64,000 nucleotides of DNA, taken from the NCBI GenBank assembly GCA_028023455.1, contig JAQFVV010000320.1, positions 186,001-250,000 on the forward strand. The letters run 5' to 3'. The position numbers and the translations under genes are program-made. The notes beneath the pieces were generated by a model. The model made no database searches. It had not been told where the DNA came from and saw nothing but the letters and a program-made list of their open reading frames with translations. Shown piece after piece: positions 1-12,999 of the stretch; positions within the stretch are counted from its first letter, which is position 1; every line of letters starts with the position of its first letter. The DNA comes from Epiperipatus broadwayi. Lineage: Eukaryota; Onychophora; Udeonychophora; Euonychophora; Peripatidae.

Positions 1-935
1 ATTTTATCTGGTGATAGTTCTTTTTTTTTAAATCAATTACAAGTGTGACCCAGAAAATATAGTGTGTGTGTATACTACAAACATTTTTTCTAACACCAAA
101 TTTCTTTAGACTTTCATTAGCTTTCAGCATGTATTGATATATTTTCTCTGAGTTTTGTTCCAATTTTTGAATATTGGGTAAGGTGATAGTCCCAATTGAT
201 GCATATAAACAGACTTATCAAAATGCATATGTGATGGTAATCTAGTGAAAATCAGTATTGAATTCAATTTTAAAAAATAAAGGCCCTTTTTCAATGTTTC
301 TAGAACTTTCTTCACATCTTGAAGAATATACATTCCTTTGTTAACATATTTATTCACTGTGGTCATATTTGTCTTTTCTTTTTGGCTTTGTTATTACTAT
401 GAGGGCTATAACCCAACTTGAACCTTGTTAATCCTATATTTTTTCTTCCAATTTTTTCTGTGCTAAAAAAACTTTATCAGATAAGGATTTTCAAATAATT
501 TGTTTTTGACTGGATATATGTAGTTTCCATAGTTCTTTTATAAATAAGTTTATGAATTTTAGCTATATCTCTTGAGATTTGGAGACATTTTTAAGAATAT
601 TAATCTACTCAAAGTATTCTTGCCTGCCAGTATTTACGATGTTTATCTTTTTACATATTTTTATAATGGTTTGCCAGTCAATTTTAAAAAAGAGGAGTTT
701 CTGGATACTTTACAGTCAGAGATGTGCAAATTTTTCTTGATAGTATTCTTGATAATCAATTTTCCACAAATTTGTACCATCACCATAAATGACCATCTAA
801 AAGCTATATTTTTAATGGTAAATGAGACAATTCTTTATTTTTATAAGATTTCTAGTTATGTTTACAACTTTCTTTTCAAATACATTTATCTCAGATTAGT
901 ATATAATACAATGTTTTGAATGGTTATACTTCATC
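1..935. other. AT-rich stretch, no gene seen
   Basis: No recognisable domain, RNA or repeat. Two short open frames occur here (minus near 124-366, plus near 572-919). Their translations are low-complexity, rich in F, I, Y, N and K, and look like chance frames. Confidence 0.6.
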
Positions 936-940
936 TTTCT

Positions 941-1590
941 TCTTAAGATATTGCTAGTTTGACCAGTGGATTGAATTAGCATGAAAAATATTTGTCTGTT
1001 TCTTCAGGTGTTGCAAGTCTGATCAGTGGAAACTAGTAGCATGGAAAATATTATTCTTTCCAAGGCCAGGATAATAAAAGTACTAGCATGTATATTATTC
1101 TTCTCTTAATCTTCAGATATTGATGGTCTGTCTAGTGGGCAGTAATATTATTAGAATTATTCTTGTCATCTTCAGTTGCAGTTTGCCTAACATATGACTA
1201 TACTATCATGTATTGCTAGTCTGGCTAGTTGACTATTAGTATGGAATTATTATTATTCTTAAGATGTTGTTGGAATTACCAGTGGATTGCATTAACATGG
1301 CAATTCTTCTTCTTCAGATGTTGCTGACCTGACTAGTGACAATACTAGCATGGTAATTAAGTTCCTTCAGGAGTTGCTGTTTTGATCAGAAAACTACAAT
1401 AGCATAGGAATTATTCTTTTTTCAATTTACAAGTATTACTGGTTTGACCAGTGATAATACTAGCATAGATATTCGTTTTTTTCCTTCAACTGTTAATGAC
1501 TTGACAAGTGGATTGTTCTAGCATGACAATTACTCTCTTATCTTTTTCAGGTGTTGCTGACCTGATCTGTGATTGTGTTAGCATAGGATT
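941..1590. repeat. degenerate tandem array, unit about 52-60 bp
   Basis: About ten diverged head-to-tail units share the order CTTCAG-(A/G)TGTTGCTG-ACCTGA-CAGTG, then ACTAGCATGG, then a T-rich spacer ending in TTCTT. Unit starts lie near 944, 1002, 1110, 1170, 1210, 1259, 1311, 1364, 1430, 1483 and 1547. One unit near 1050-1100 is expanded. The units differ by many substitutions and small indels, so the array is old. No open frame crosses it, and I do not recognise it as a known satellite. Confidence 0.75.
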
Positions 1591-1599
1591 CAAAATGAT

Positions 1600-3279
1600 C
1601 ACCTTTAGATATGAATAATGAACTTAATATGACTTTCTAACCAATTAGGCTATTCTAACAAACGAGTTGTCAAATGAATTTTTATAATACTTATCTATAA
1701 AGCAAAGTGATGAAGATTTTCTCATATCACATTTTGATCTCCATTATTTATCTTAATATTAAATAACTAAAAAGCCATGGAAGTATCACTCAGCTATTTT
1801 GTGGCATTTGGAAGATTGTGTTGATATTTCGCTGATATTTTTATTTATTTATTGAAATACTGATTGAACTGATAAATTTTACTGCGATTTAATATACGCT
1901 AATTTTGACAGTAAATTGATAAAAATCACTTCATAGGATGAACAAACTACTACCTGTATGCAATGTTTAAAATTTATTAAACCCAATCAAATAATCACTT
2001 AAGAGTCAGTGTCGTTATGAGAGTATCTATTAATAACCGAGACTTATTAAAATAGGAATAATTTATGGACATTTTATGTAATGTAACAGATATATATATA
2101 TATCATACACAAAAATCATATGTTAATTTTATTCTTAGCAAATTTATTTACTACCAGGATTTTCCGATGAATCATTAAACTGATAATTATTACAATACCA
2201 AGATATTATTTGCTCGCTATTGCTATCGCTGTTAATGCAATAATCTACGGGATAGTGGGTTACTTCTTAGCCAGTAGTTTATTATAATCGATTAATTATT
2301 TTGGTAAGGATCCAGCAGAAGATTTAAATCAAAAGCAAAACATATATTTAATAAATATTACTTATTCTCCTTATAATAGTACTGGAATAATATTAATCCA
2401 GTTTAGAATTATGAAAAAAATATTGATATTTTTTTATGTATAAGTTTAGAACTATAAAATATTGCAGTCATTAATAAAAATTAGTTTCATTCAAATGAAA
2501 TTTTTAACTCGGCAGGTAATAACTAATTCTCAACAACCAATTCGTAATACCATATGGTATTGTAATTAGTTTAATAAATCTTTATTTATAAATAAAAATC
2601 GCATTACTTCTCTAAAAAATTTTACGATTTATTAAACTGTATATTTGAAATACAGGCACTCTGTTGTTAAATTAAATAATTTAAGGGAGAATAACCTTTT
2701 AAAACTGTTTTTAAGAAATCCTTTAAATCAATTGAACTATAACAATACATTCAATTGTCTCTACAATCTAACCAATAGAATGCTATCAACCCTTAGTAAT
2801 TATGCGAACACATAATTAAAATATTTGTACATCCTGGATTCATTTACATCTGTTTGAATATGATGAAACAGAAGCTAAATATTTTTCGAATGAAGACGTT
2901 TTGTGATGAATCATATTTTGATTTTATTTTCTTCAGAATGTTATTCCAGGATATTCCAAATATTCGCATTTTTTGAATGGAATGACATATTTAAACATAT
3001 TATTACCAGTATTGTCCATATATATATATACACATTTTTTCATTTGTAAAATTATTTTGCAGTCATTTTTGTTTTTTATTTCAAATGCAGGTACTGTGAG
3101 ATAAGTAAAAGATAGTCTTTTAGCTCACGGCAGTGGAAATGTTTTCCCCAATAAAAAAAAAGCATTATTCAATAGATTACCCAATATCTGGGAGTAAGAG
3201 TTTGTAGCGACTTTTTATTCTGATTAAAACTATTTCTGCTTTAAGCTTTTTATTTTCGTTTATGGTCATAATTCATTTA
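1600..3279. other. AT-rich stretch, nothing recognised
   Basis: Only short (TA)n tracts near 2090-2104 and 3018-3030. No domain or repeat family was identified. Confidence 0.55.
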
Positions 3280-3294
3280 AAGACAATTACTTTT

Positions 3295-3388
3295 TTTTTC
3301 TTATGTGTCATAGCATCGGCCGGGAAGCGAACCCGGGACAACTGCTTGTAAGGTAGCTGTGCTGATCACTTGACCACCAACGCTTGAC
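3295..3388 (-). mobile_element. tRNA-headed SINE, 71-nt head
   Basis: On the minus strand a 71-nt tRNA-like head (3383 to 3313) is followed by TATGACACATAAG and an A tract. The 7-bp acceptor stem can form (GCGTTGG with CCGATGC, two G-T pairs). The T arm is perfect (CCGGG, loop TTCGCTT, CCCGG), giving a pol III B box. The anticodon arm has loop CTTACAA, which would read TAC (Val). The D arm does not pair well, so this is a tRNA-derived element rather than a working tRNA. It is flanked by a 15-bp direct repeat, AAGACAATTACTTTT, at 3280-3294 and 3389-3403, the signature of LINE-assisted insertion. Confidence 0.85.
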
Positions 3389-3403
3389 AAGACAATTACT
3401 TTT

Positions 3404-6400
3404 ACATTCAAAAAAATGCACTTAATAAAAAAAAAAAACGAATTGCTATGATTGAGAAAAAGATTTTGGAAGCTTGGGGTAAGATGAAATTTGGCAAAAC
3501 TCAAGAAATTGAATTTTCAATTGCCATTATTAAAAAGCTGTGGTTAATTGAAGGGGATTTGAATACAGACCTTCAAGCTTCCTTTAACTATGCACTCCAT
3601 CTTATATATACTAGTATTGATTTATTAAAAAGCTGTGAGAAAATGTTTAATAATTTTTTTTTGCTCAAAAGAATTACAAACTAAGAAAAAATTATATAGT
3701 GATACTTTTTTTAATTAACTACAATAAAAAACAAATATAAGATGATTTTACATTTTGTGCATTTTTAAACATTCAAGTATGCTTGGACAAAGATAATTTT
3801 AAAATGGACAAAGTTAATAAGCATTTTATTAAATACAACGATATTTACAAAGTTAAATATGCATATGAATAATGGCTTTATTATTCAGGAGCCAAATCGT
3901 GCAGCTCATACCATATACATAATTAGCAACTATATGCATTAAAAAATGTATATTTAGGTGGATCGAGATATTAATAATTTAGACCAAGAAAGCCTGCATA
4001 AATGACTAATCTGATATTTATGTCTTTCAGTGGCAGGGTTCCTAGGTTAGGTCTCTCATGATGGTTTACTATGAAATAGTCAAATCTTAGAGTGAACATC
4101 TGTTCTTTTTCATTCCCATTTTTTTCTCTTTTGGTCATTGATTCTCTACAGATGAACTGATAAATCAATCTAAGATATGGGAAAAGAGTAAATAGGGGTA
4201 AGGTCAATTGAGAATTATCAGACTTGCATTGGTTTTAATTAAATAGCTGTACAATCCATTATTTTTCTCTATTTTGTCAAAAATATTTTTTGCAACTCAA
4301 AATAACCTCTGCATTTTCTACATTAACTTTTATTGGTGCACATGTATTACATTAACAATATGACATATAGCATGTTTTAATTAATTTTTAAATCACTATC
4401 ATGCTCAGCATACTATGTTGATATATTTAACATTTTTATTTTAAAATTTTAAAACAAGCTTATCTTAGTATACATGTTGTATGTGTTATGTATATTGAAT
4501 TAAATCATAATACTTATATCTATAATTATCTATCAGCTTAACTATTACATCATAATGCTTATTTATTTATTTATTTTAGAAAAATCACAGTCAAATGATA
4601 GTAGACAATGACCAATGAAAATTGTACACTGTAAATGCTTTTTGCATTAAAAGGGGGGATTAAGTGTGGGAAAATAACCAGAATTGCATTTAAAGAATTT
4701 TCCCTTTTATTGCAAAAAAGCGTTTACAGTAAACAATTTTCTTTGCTCAATATCTATTTTCATCTGACTGATTTTTCTAAAATAAAAATTACAGAAATTT
4801 TCACATATTTAAAAATATTTAAACAATTATTGTTTAAATATATATATATATAAACTTTATATTGAACATAGCTCAATGTATATTTAAACAAAGGGAATAA
4901 ATCACCATATATATAATTTCATAATAGCTAATTTTACTTTACTTTTACTCTTTAATATTTAGTTTATTATTTTTCAATTTATTTACATTTTAAGTGTCAA
5001 CATTTAGCAATGTTTCCAATGAACAACCTCATTATGTAACAATTAATATAGTATATATGTTCTTATGACTTTCGGCTTTAAATTTGTAGGAACTTTTTTT
5101 TTTTTTTTAGTTATGTGGCTCATAGTTATCCAGATGACATACAATTAATAAATGTTAATAACTAGATGATAGTAATTAGACAGTATTGTGTTTACAAAAA
5201 AAACACAAAATTAAAAGGATGGTACGATCATAGTTTATAGATGCTTTCAAGAACATTGGTGAATAAATTGCTTCCAAATTATTACAAAGATTCATGAATT
5301 TTTATTTTTTTTTAATAAGTTTGATATTTATTAGATTCATGAATTTAGTGATTAAATAAGCACTATATATATGTTTTTTTGTCTCTAGGCAAATGCAAGA
5401 AAAAGGTTAGGAACAAGGAATGATTTAATATAGCTTTTATTGATTTGTGTCAGGCATTTTTTCAATTAAACAAATTGGTTTCACTGCTTGAAAATAATGT
5501 CTTCCACTAAAATTTATTCAAAATATCCAGTTTCTATATAATGGAAAGAGAAAAGATTTTGCTACAAGCTAAAAATCTGAGGTATTTGAAATTAAAATTA
5601 GTGCTAAGCAAGACTATATCTTTGCTTTCAATTTTCATGGCAGAAGTCTTTGGAAGTATTTATAAACAGCTTATGATTGTGTTATAGTTGCTTGTTCAAA
5701 AGAAACCTACAGAGTATATCTAATATTTTAAGGCAATATAGAAAGATTTTGGTTTTGGTAATTAATATTTAAAAAGCTGAAATCCTCTATCACCCAATAA
5801 TGAAAAAATCTACAATTTTTAATTTGGGTGATTATTAACTTGAAAATGTGAATCAATTTAAATAGCTCTTAAATAGAAAGATGGACTTAGATGTCTTAGA
5901 TGACTTAGATGTTGAAGAGCAGCACAGACTCTAATCTGCTGGTTTTATTTTTAACTAATAAATGATGATATGCTGCAAATGAATTAGTTGTATATAGAGT
6001 GGTGTAAATTAATGTGTGGAAAAGATATTTTACCTAAAAATATAACATAAAGATATTAGAAACATTTAATTTAAAAATGCCAAATTTTAAAAATACAAGA
6101 CAGTTATCATAAGAATATGTCAACATTGACTTGATGAATGTGACACCATAGAGTCCACTTCTTATAAAATCATATATTCTCATTGGATTGGATTTGTGAT
6201 ATGAATGAATGATACAATATTTTCTAGGAATAATTATTTTGCAGTGAACTTGGGGATGCTTTTCGTAAGAGAGTCTGACTATATTTACTTTATGAAGATT
6301 ATCTGAACGTCATTCTAAAGATGTGGGTTACTGATTGTTTCCATTGGGAAGATATAACTAAGGATAGAATATAATGGAATTCTATAATTAGATATAGTAT

Positions 6401-7330
6401 TGAAGTCTTTCAGAAAAAAATAAATTAAAAGGCAGTATTATAAAATGTCAAATAAACAGAATAAAGAACTGAGTTTTATATATAACAGTGTCGGTGTTTC
6501 ACAGATTGATTTCGTTAGACGTCAGAAAACTTTTCTCTAGTTTATTTTTTTATTCAATTTTTTTTTTTATATTGGAGTTGGAATGACCATATTCATTTTT
6601 GAGTGACGGTCGAGGCGGATGATGGCATCTTTAATCAGGAAAGTGGTATGCTCCTAAGGGTCGTTAACCAGTGGATTATCTTTATATTTTGAATCAGAAC
6701 TACATTTCTGATTTTTAAAATAGTGGTGAAATAATTTATTGTAAACAATTTATTTTTTCATGCTTCCCTCCCTACATAGCCATTAGCAATTCTTTGCGCT
6801 TCACTAGACTTCGTCTCAGTTATAATTTTTATAATTTTTTCGCAATTATTGCTTAATCTATTTTATTCTTATTAATTAATTTTACTTTTTATTTTAAATA
6901 AAAACAATTTTTTTTCTTCTTGCTTTTCTCTTTTGAAAGTATAAATGTAGATTAAAATATTGTTGTCGTAGCAGATGCATCTTTCAATGCTCACACAAAC
7001 AAAACAACTTAATGAATTAAATTCAAATGTGAATTTTATTTATTTAAAAATATTATAATAAAATTATTTTCCAGAAGAAATTATCGTTCTCTTTTTGTGT
7101 TTTTTTTTTTTAAATAAAAAATCTTTCTCTTAACACGTAACTGTTTAAGTATTAACATGTTCCTCTGTCGAAAATCATTAAATACAAATTCAAATATCAT
7201 TCGTATATATATATAACAAAATGTGTTTAAGAAAACTAAAACAAAAATATATTTTCTTTAGCAAGTTTTAATGAAGATTACAACAAAATTGTTATACTTA
7301 AAAGATATAACTTTTTTTCAAAAATGTCAA
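3404..7330. other. AT-rich stretch, nothing recognised
   Basis: Several short open frames are present (for example plus 3448-3684, minus 3971-4207, plus 4635-4853) but carry no motif I know. Homopolymer T and A runs and (TA)n tracts are common. A slightly more GC-rich patch at about 6590-6680 is not identifiable. Confidence 0.5.
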
Positions 7331-7332
7331 TT

Positions 7333-8415
7333 TATATCATCATCATCATCATTATCAACCATTATCAATCCACTGCAGGATGAAGGTCTCTCCAAGTTTA
7401 ATCCATCTTCTCCGATCTTTAGCTTCTCTTCTCCACATCACCCCTGCACACTTTCTTATTTCATCCATCCATCTCACATGTGGTCTCTTTCTGGGTCTTT
7501 TACAATCTCTTGGAATCCAGTTTAAAATTTCAATTGTCCATCTATTATCATCTCTTCTAGCAATATGTCCATCCCAACTCCACTTCAATCTTTTAATTTT
7601 TTCAATGATGTCAGTAACACCTGTTTGTTCTCTTACCCATACATTGCATTTTCGATCTCTTCTTGTTACTCCCAACATACACCTCTCCATACTTCTTTGA
7701 GTGGTCTGAAGTCTCTGTATTGCTCTTCTATTGAGTGTCCAAGTCTCAGATCCATAAGTAAAAACTGGTAAAACACATTTGTTAAAAACCTTCCTTTTCA
7801 AACACATAGGCATATTTCCTTTTAGTATCAAGTTATTTCTACCAAAAGCACTCCAACCAATTTTAATTCTATGATTAATTTCCTCCATTATGTTTCCATC
7901 TGTATTAATAATCTGACCAAGGTATTTTTAACTGTTAACTTCTTCTAATTCATCATAATCAATCTTTATTTTCATATTCTGAGCAAACCGATTAAACATT
8001 ACTTTAGTCTTTTTAACATTTATCTTTAATCCTACTTTCCTACTTTCATCTGATAACTCCTGCAACATTTCCTGCAGCTCTGAAGCATTATTTGCAAAAA
8101 CAACTACATCATTTGCGAAATCTAAATGACTTAAATAATCTCCATTTACTTTCACTCCTTTAGTTTCCCATTTTAATCCACAAAATACTTCTTGCAGCAC
8201 TGCTGTAAAAAGTTTTGGAGATATGGAGTCACCTTGTCTTACACCTTTCTCAATGTTGACTTTCCCAGTATCATTATGTAATCTAATTGTTGCTGTTGCA
8301 TTTTTATAAATATTCTTTAAAATATGACAATATCCTGGATCTATACCTTGATGATCCAATGCTTTAATCACTGAAGAAATGTTTATAGAATCAAATGCCT
8401 TTTCATAATCTACAT
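7333..8415 (-). pseudogene. RTE-clade LINE, 5'-truncated copy (reverse transcriptase and C-terminus)
   Basis: This encodes the second half of an RTE-type endonuclease-reverse transcriptase. Reading from 8415 downwards, it starts within reverse transcriptase motif A (VDYEKAFDSI). The GVRQGDSISP block (motif 4) follows, then the catalytic box as FAND instead of FADD, then LKINVKKTKVM. The C-terminal region has the RTE pattern GHIARRDDNRW and RWMDEIRKCAG. One in-frame stop at about 7927-7929 (a Tyr codon turned TAA) splits the frame into 147 and 177 codons. The 3' end carries ATC repeats (7336-7350), common at RTE ends. The match to the plus copy at 45.9-48.5 kb stops sharply near 8415, so it is 5'-truncated. 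I found no clear target duplication. Confidence 0.9.
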
Positions 8416-9537
8416 ACTGTATAATAAATATTTAAAATTGATATGCCTTATTAATTTTTTTAAATATTATATAAAGTTCTTAGCAACTCGAATCAACCTA
8501 ATAGTAAATGTAAGTTTACAAGATTTTTATTCCAAAGTTCAAGTAAAAAGTCGGCCTGCTATAATTGGTTGGGGAATTCTTTCCAATATTAATGAATTTC
8601 AGAATTTCCTGTTCAACTATGATTGAAATCATTTACGAAATATCACTAGAATATTAGAAAAAAACTGCACATTATTAAAATTACATAATTAATGAATGCT
8701 TGGAGGTGGTCAAAAAATTCCAAAAAAAAAAAAAAGAGGGTATAATTCACTTGCAGGTTGCCTAGCAAGCAATTTTAATTTTTAAGCATAGTTGTTTATT
8801 TTGAGCCCTTTTCTCATAGTAAGATATACATATAATTTTGTTAAAATCAGATACACATTTAATTTTAAACTCCTACATTGCAACCATTCACCAGAACAAA
8901 AAACTCAGATGTAATAGCAATATATCAAACTGTCAACATGGATGTGGAAATTCAGTTGTTTAATATCCCTTGATGAATAATGATTAACCATAACTTGCAT
9001 GCATAATTAAAGGCAGTGGTCCCATTGACTTTTTGTGCTAATAGATGTTTGTGATATTTTGGAATTTGAAATAAGGAATGCACTAATAAAAATTTTAAAA
9101 AATAAATATATCCTAATATATTTCTTTTAAAGATATGACTATGATTCGAAGCTTGTTAATTGCATACCTAAGTTTTCTCTCAAAAATAATAGTAACTAAG
9201 CAACAGGATATGGTGATTAAAATTAAATTACTTGATCATTATTGATGTAGTAGGCATTGCATGTTATTCTCCTAACATATTTTATTATAGTAATTTAATT
9301 TTTCAATTATATCCTAAATGCATCCTTTATATTTCGTACATTGGTTACCTTTTGACATGGATTAAAAACATGGACTTTTTAAGAATGTCTTCTTGGAATC
9401 ATTATGGAATGCCGTCAGTATTACAAAGACTCAAATTTTATAAATGGTAACCTTAGCAATAAGATCAACTCTATTATCTTCTATATTCAGTTTTTGCTTC
9501 TATATTAGTTGATTATTAGTCACATGAGTAATTTTAT
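8416..9537. other. AT-rich stretch, nothing recognised
   Basis: No gene, RNA or repeat was identified between the truncated RTE copy and the SINE. Short open frames at plus 8438-8626 and plus 9232-9450 have no recognisable motif. Confidence 0.5.
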
Positions 9538-9551
9538 ACAAATTAGATTTT

Positions 9552-9641
9552 TTTTTTCATATGTTAAAGCATCGGCTGGGAAGCGAACCCGGGACAACTG
9601 CTTGTAAGGCAGCTGTGATAACCACTCAGCCACCAACGCTT
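9552..9641 (-). mobile_element. tRNA-headed SINE, 71-nt head
   Basis: Second copy of the short SINE family. The minus-strand tRNA-like head runs 9639 to 9569. Box A is TGGCTGAGTGG and the B-box arm is GGGTTCGCTTCCC. The anticodon loop CTTACAA sits on a fully paired stem, and the acceptor is GCGTTGG with CCGATGC. The tail is TTTAACATATG followed by A's. A 14-bp direct repeat, ACAAATTAGATTTT, flanks it at 9538-9551 and 9642-9655. Confidence 0.85.
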
Positions 9642-9655
9642 GACAAATTAGATTT

Positions 9656-10510
9656 TGGCTTCTAAATAAATGAATCTTAGTATAAGAAGATGAACCAGAA
9701 ATGAAATTAAAAATGATTAATTTTTAGGAATAAAGATGCCAAAAGCACAATTTGGAGAAAACAACTAATGATTTTATATTTTTATAAGACAGAATCAATA
9801 GCTATTTTATTGATATTATTGAGTTTTATTTATGTAAATACTCCATTTATTCATAAAAGCAAATAATTTCTTGGCTAGGAAAATCTCATATATTTCAAAT
9901 AAATAGAACACATATATACATTAAAAATAGTTGTCCCCCTTCCCCTAATTTATCTTAATAAACTTTATGCTGCTACCCCCCTTGCACTCCAAAATCATCT
10001 GTAAAATCATCCGTTTTAATTAAATATCCCAGAATATTAATTTCAGACCTACACTATATTATAATGCAAATAATAATAGCTTTCTCTCTTTCATATATAT
10101 ATATAGATTACTTAATTTGAAAAGAGGAAAATAAAAATAATAAGTTTGTATTTGTATAGTTGATCGATGTCCTATGAGGTAGAAGATAATGTGGTGGTGG
10201 TAGTGGTGGGGGGGAGGTTGTGAGAGGAGCAAGGGCAAATAACCTAAAATATTTTTACCATGTAACCAAACCCAGCCAACTAGCATCCAAATACTGTAAA
10301 GTGTATTAATTATTGTTAGTTATAAAGTAAAGCAATGCATGAAAATGTAAGTAGACACCAATCAGCATTTGACTAGCCTGGTAAATATTGTGCCTTTTCT
10401 TTCACTTCTCTATGAGGGTAAGCCTATTTGCTCTGAAATGAGCTTTTAAATGCTATTTTATTCTATTTTTTTTTACTGCATATTACTACTGTATCTGTGT
10501 TTTTAATTCT
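9656..10510. other. AT-rich stretch with a G-rich patch
   Basis: Nothing coding was recognised. A purine-rich tract of GTGGTGG-type triplets ending in a run of G's lies at about 10191-10216. It is a simple-sequence patch that stands out from the AT-rich surroundings. Confidence 0.5.
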
Positions 10511-10514
10511 CACT

Positions 10515-10950
10515 ATATTATCATCATAATAGTTCTTAATGATGATGCATTACAGAATAAAGTTGCTTCTTTTTTCTACATAACTTTAGTAAATATTCTT
10601 ATTTCAACTATCCATCTTATTTGTAATCTTTTGCAACCTTTAGGTATCCAGTTTAAAATTTTAGTTATCTTCTTTTTTATCAACATGTATAACCTAGCTC
10701 AATTTAAGTTTTTAATTATTTTTTAATTGAAAATAGTGATAATTGTTTGTTCTTTCACTAGTGTATATCACTTTTAATTTCTCATTAATAATCCCAACCT
10801 ATATATCACTGTTCGAATTGTAATCTTTGTGTTACTTTTTTGTTACATATTTTAATCTCAAATAGAAAAGTAAATACTGATAAAATATATTGATTTAAAC
10901 TTTCGATTTTAAACATAAAGACATATTTTTTTTAATATTAAGTTTTTTTT
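10515..10950 (-). pseudogene. old RTE LINE 3' fragment
   Basis: The plus strand aligns by eye, with many changes and small gaps, to the 3' part of the RTE copy at 7.33-7.80 kb. Shared words in order include the ATC-rich end followed by GCATTACAGAATAAAG (for CCACTGCAGGATGAAG), TATCCAGTTTAAAATTT, and GTAAATACTGATAAAA (for GTAAAAACTGGTAAAA). No open frame remains. This is the oldest-looking of the four RTE copies in the window. Confidence 0.7.
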
Positions 10951-11030
10951 TTATTAAAAGAATGAATCATTAATTTTATATAAATTATCTTTTATCTTAT
11001 ATATATATATGTCTGTGTAATATTCCAACA

Positions 11031-11355
11031 CTCATTTATTAAATAAATAAAATACTCTCAATCCAAAGCACAAGATACAACTTTTTTGAGAAAAAAGATT
11101 GGTCAGTCTTTATTCTCTTACTCCAACTTTTTTACAGAGGATAATCTAAAGCACTTTGGAAAGAAAGAATGAAGATCTTAAATCAATCACATTATTTTTT
11201 TAAAACTATATTTCAAATTGCTTTATACTACTTTAATTAACATTTGCAAAATTTTTCAATTTACAACTTATTAATATCAAATCAAATAACAAAATATGTA
11301 AATGAAATATCTTGTGCTTTAAATTGAGAGTATTTCATTTATTTAATAAACCAGT
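11031..11355. mobile_element. MITE-like element with about 45-bp terminal inverted repeats
   Basis: The left end (11033-11080) and the right end (11305-11355) are inverted copies. Shared blocks are TTTATTAAATAAAT, AATACTCTCAAT and AAAGCACAAGATA. The 220-bp interior has no coding potential. The element sits directly beyond the old RTE tail. The superfamily is not assignable because I see no diagnostic target duplication. Confidence 0.75.
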
Positions 11356-11451
11356 GTTTAAGTATTAATATTGTTTTCTATATAATATTAACTGCTGGGA
11401 AAGTTTATATATATATCAGATGCATCCAGCTTTGTAAAGGTCTATGGTTTT

Positions 11452-11968
11452 TTAATTAGTTGCTCTAACAAAAAAAATTTTAAGATTTAATGTAAATTAA
11501 ACAAAAGATTTGTACATTGTTTTGAAAGACCATTATTATGGCAAAATACAAAAACTCTGGGCTTTCAGCCTATCTTTTATAATAATTGGTTGCTTTAACA
11601 AAATTTTTTAAAGACTTAATGTAAATTGAACAAAACATTTTAATATTATATAAATAAATTTCTGAATTTTAATAAAGCTAAATTAAAATTTATAATTTAA
11701 AATATATCTGTTATAGTTGCTAGCTTTATGGCTTCAAATATATATTTACTGGAGTATCCTCTGAATAAAAAATGAGTTTTTTTCTGATCGTCAGTCATAA
11801 CTAATTGAAAGTTTTTTTTTTAAGTTTTATTAATAGTTACCATTTATTAATGTTGGAATACAAAAATGCTGATCGCTTATGTGATATTTTTTATTAAATC
11901 TAATATTTGTATTTTTTTTAATTGGTTGCTTTAACATTTTTTTTTAAGATTTAATGTAAATAAGTTAT
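11452..11968. repeat. three direct copies of a roughly 55-bp sequence
   Basis: Copies start at about 11452, 11583 and 11921 and share TTGGTTGCTTTAACA, then TTTTTTAA, then GATTTAATGTAAAT. Spacing is about 130 then 340 bp. They may be remnants of a longer tandem unit. Confidence 0.55.
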
Positions 11969-12419
11969 TATTATTAAACATTGCTAAGTATGTCATTCAT
12001 ATGAACTATATTAGGGGATTGATAGATCATAAAAGCATGAAGCACCTTAATGTTGAATTAAAAATTGCATTTGTGGATGATACTGCAACTGGATGGTGCT
12101 GTTTCTGCGAAATATATACAATATCTCTGCAGTTAAAAGTACTCATACTGTTTTTCCCCAGAATTTTTATTTAATGGCAGAATCACTTCCTTCACATAAA
12201 CATAGAGGTTGTGAATTTACATATGATCTCAGATAAACATTCATTCAACAATCAGGCAACATAGAATGGATTTTATATATAAGATTCACAAAATTATTAA
12301 AAGGTTTTTGAAGTTGTAAAGAAAAAATATATTGTCAAATGATTTATTCCAATTATTGTTTTTAAACATTTTAATTAAATTTAAAAATCTGTTTGTTTAA
12401 TTATTAATTTGGGTTAAAT
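11969..12419. other. AT-rich stretch, nothing recognised
   Basis: No motif or repeat was identified. Confidence 0.5.
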
Positions 12420-12960
12420 CTTCTAGCCAATTTTTAATATACTTATATTGAACACATTTTTTTTCAAATTTTGTATGCATATTAGGCATTGATGACAATG
12501 TAGTATTTTAGGATTATTCAGCTAGTTGTGCAGCTTAACAGTGTTGGTGAGCTGAATATCAAACTACATTGCTATTGGTTGAATAAATTTTTAGCTATGC
12601 ACATTAAATGGTGATTTTTTTTTTAGAAATATGCTTTCATTGAATTTTGTGAATAAAGTGTTTACACCTAATTAAAATAGAAAAAAAGGAAATAAAGGAT
12701 GAAATCTTAATTTCTCCTGATTGTTTAATTAAAATTTTTTTTTTTTTTTAAAGTCTTGTAAATGATTTTTAACACACAAAAATTGTTTACATTCTCAGTT
12801 TTTAAATTTAAATATGACTAATTACAAAATTTCTGTTAAAAATATCTGAATACTAAAAAATAAAAAATAATATGTACCAATATATTATTTTAAAAATGCT
12901 TTTATTTAATTTGAAGAGTAATGCATTAAAAATCAAAAAAATATTTCTTCAATCACATAT
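12420..12960 (-). repeat. dispersed repeat family X, minus-oriented copy
   Basis: Reverse-complemented, this stretch follows the copy at 63.04-63.72 kb along nearly its whole length. Shared blocks in order are AAATAAAAGCATTTTT, TTTTTAGTATTCAGATAT, AAATTTAAAAACTGAGAATG, GTGTTAAAAATCAT, TTAATTAAACAAT and CACCAACACTGTTA, ending with AAGATTTAACCCAAAT. No coding sequence is visible. It is joined head to head with the next copy. Confidence 0.75.
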
Positions 12961-12999
12961 ATAAATTAATGAATTAATTATTGAATTAATTAATTAATT

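Noticed and set aside
572-919. 115-codon plus open frame as a host gene
   Set aside because: Low-complexity F/I/Y/L composition, no motif and no splice or homology support. Long chance frames are expected where few codons are G- or C-containing.
3313-3383. Functional tRNA-Val gene
   Set aside because: The D arm does not pair, one anticodon-stem pair is broken, and an A tail plus target duplication show retroposition.
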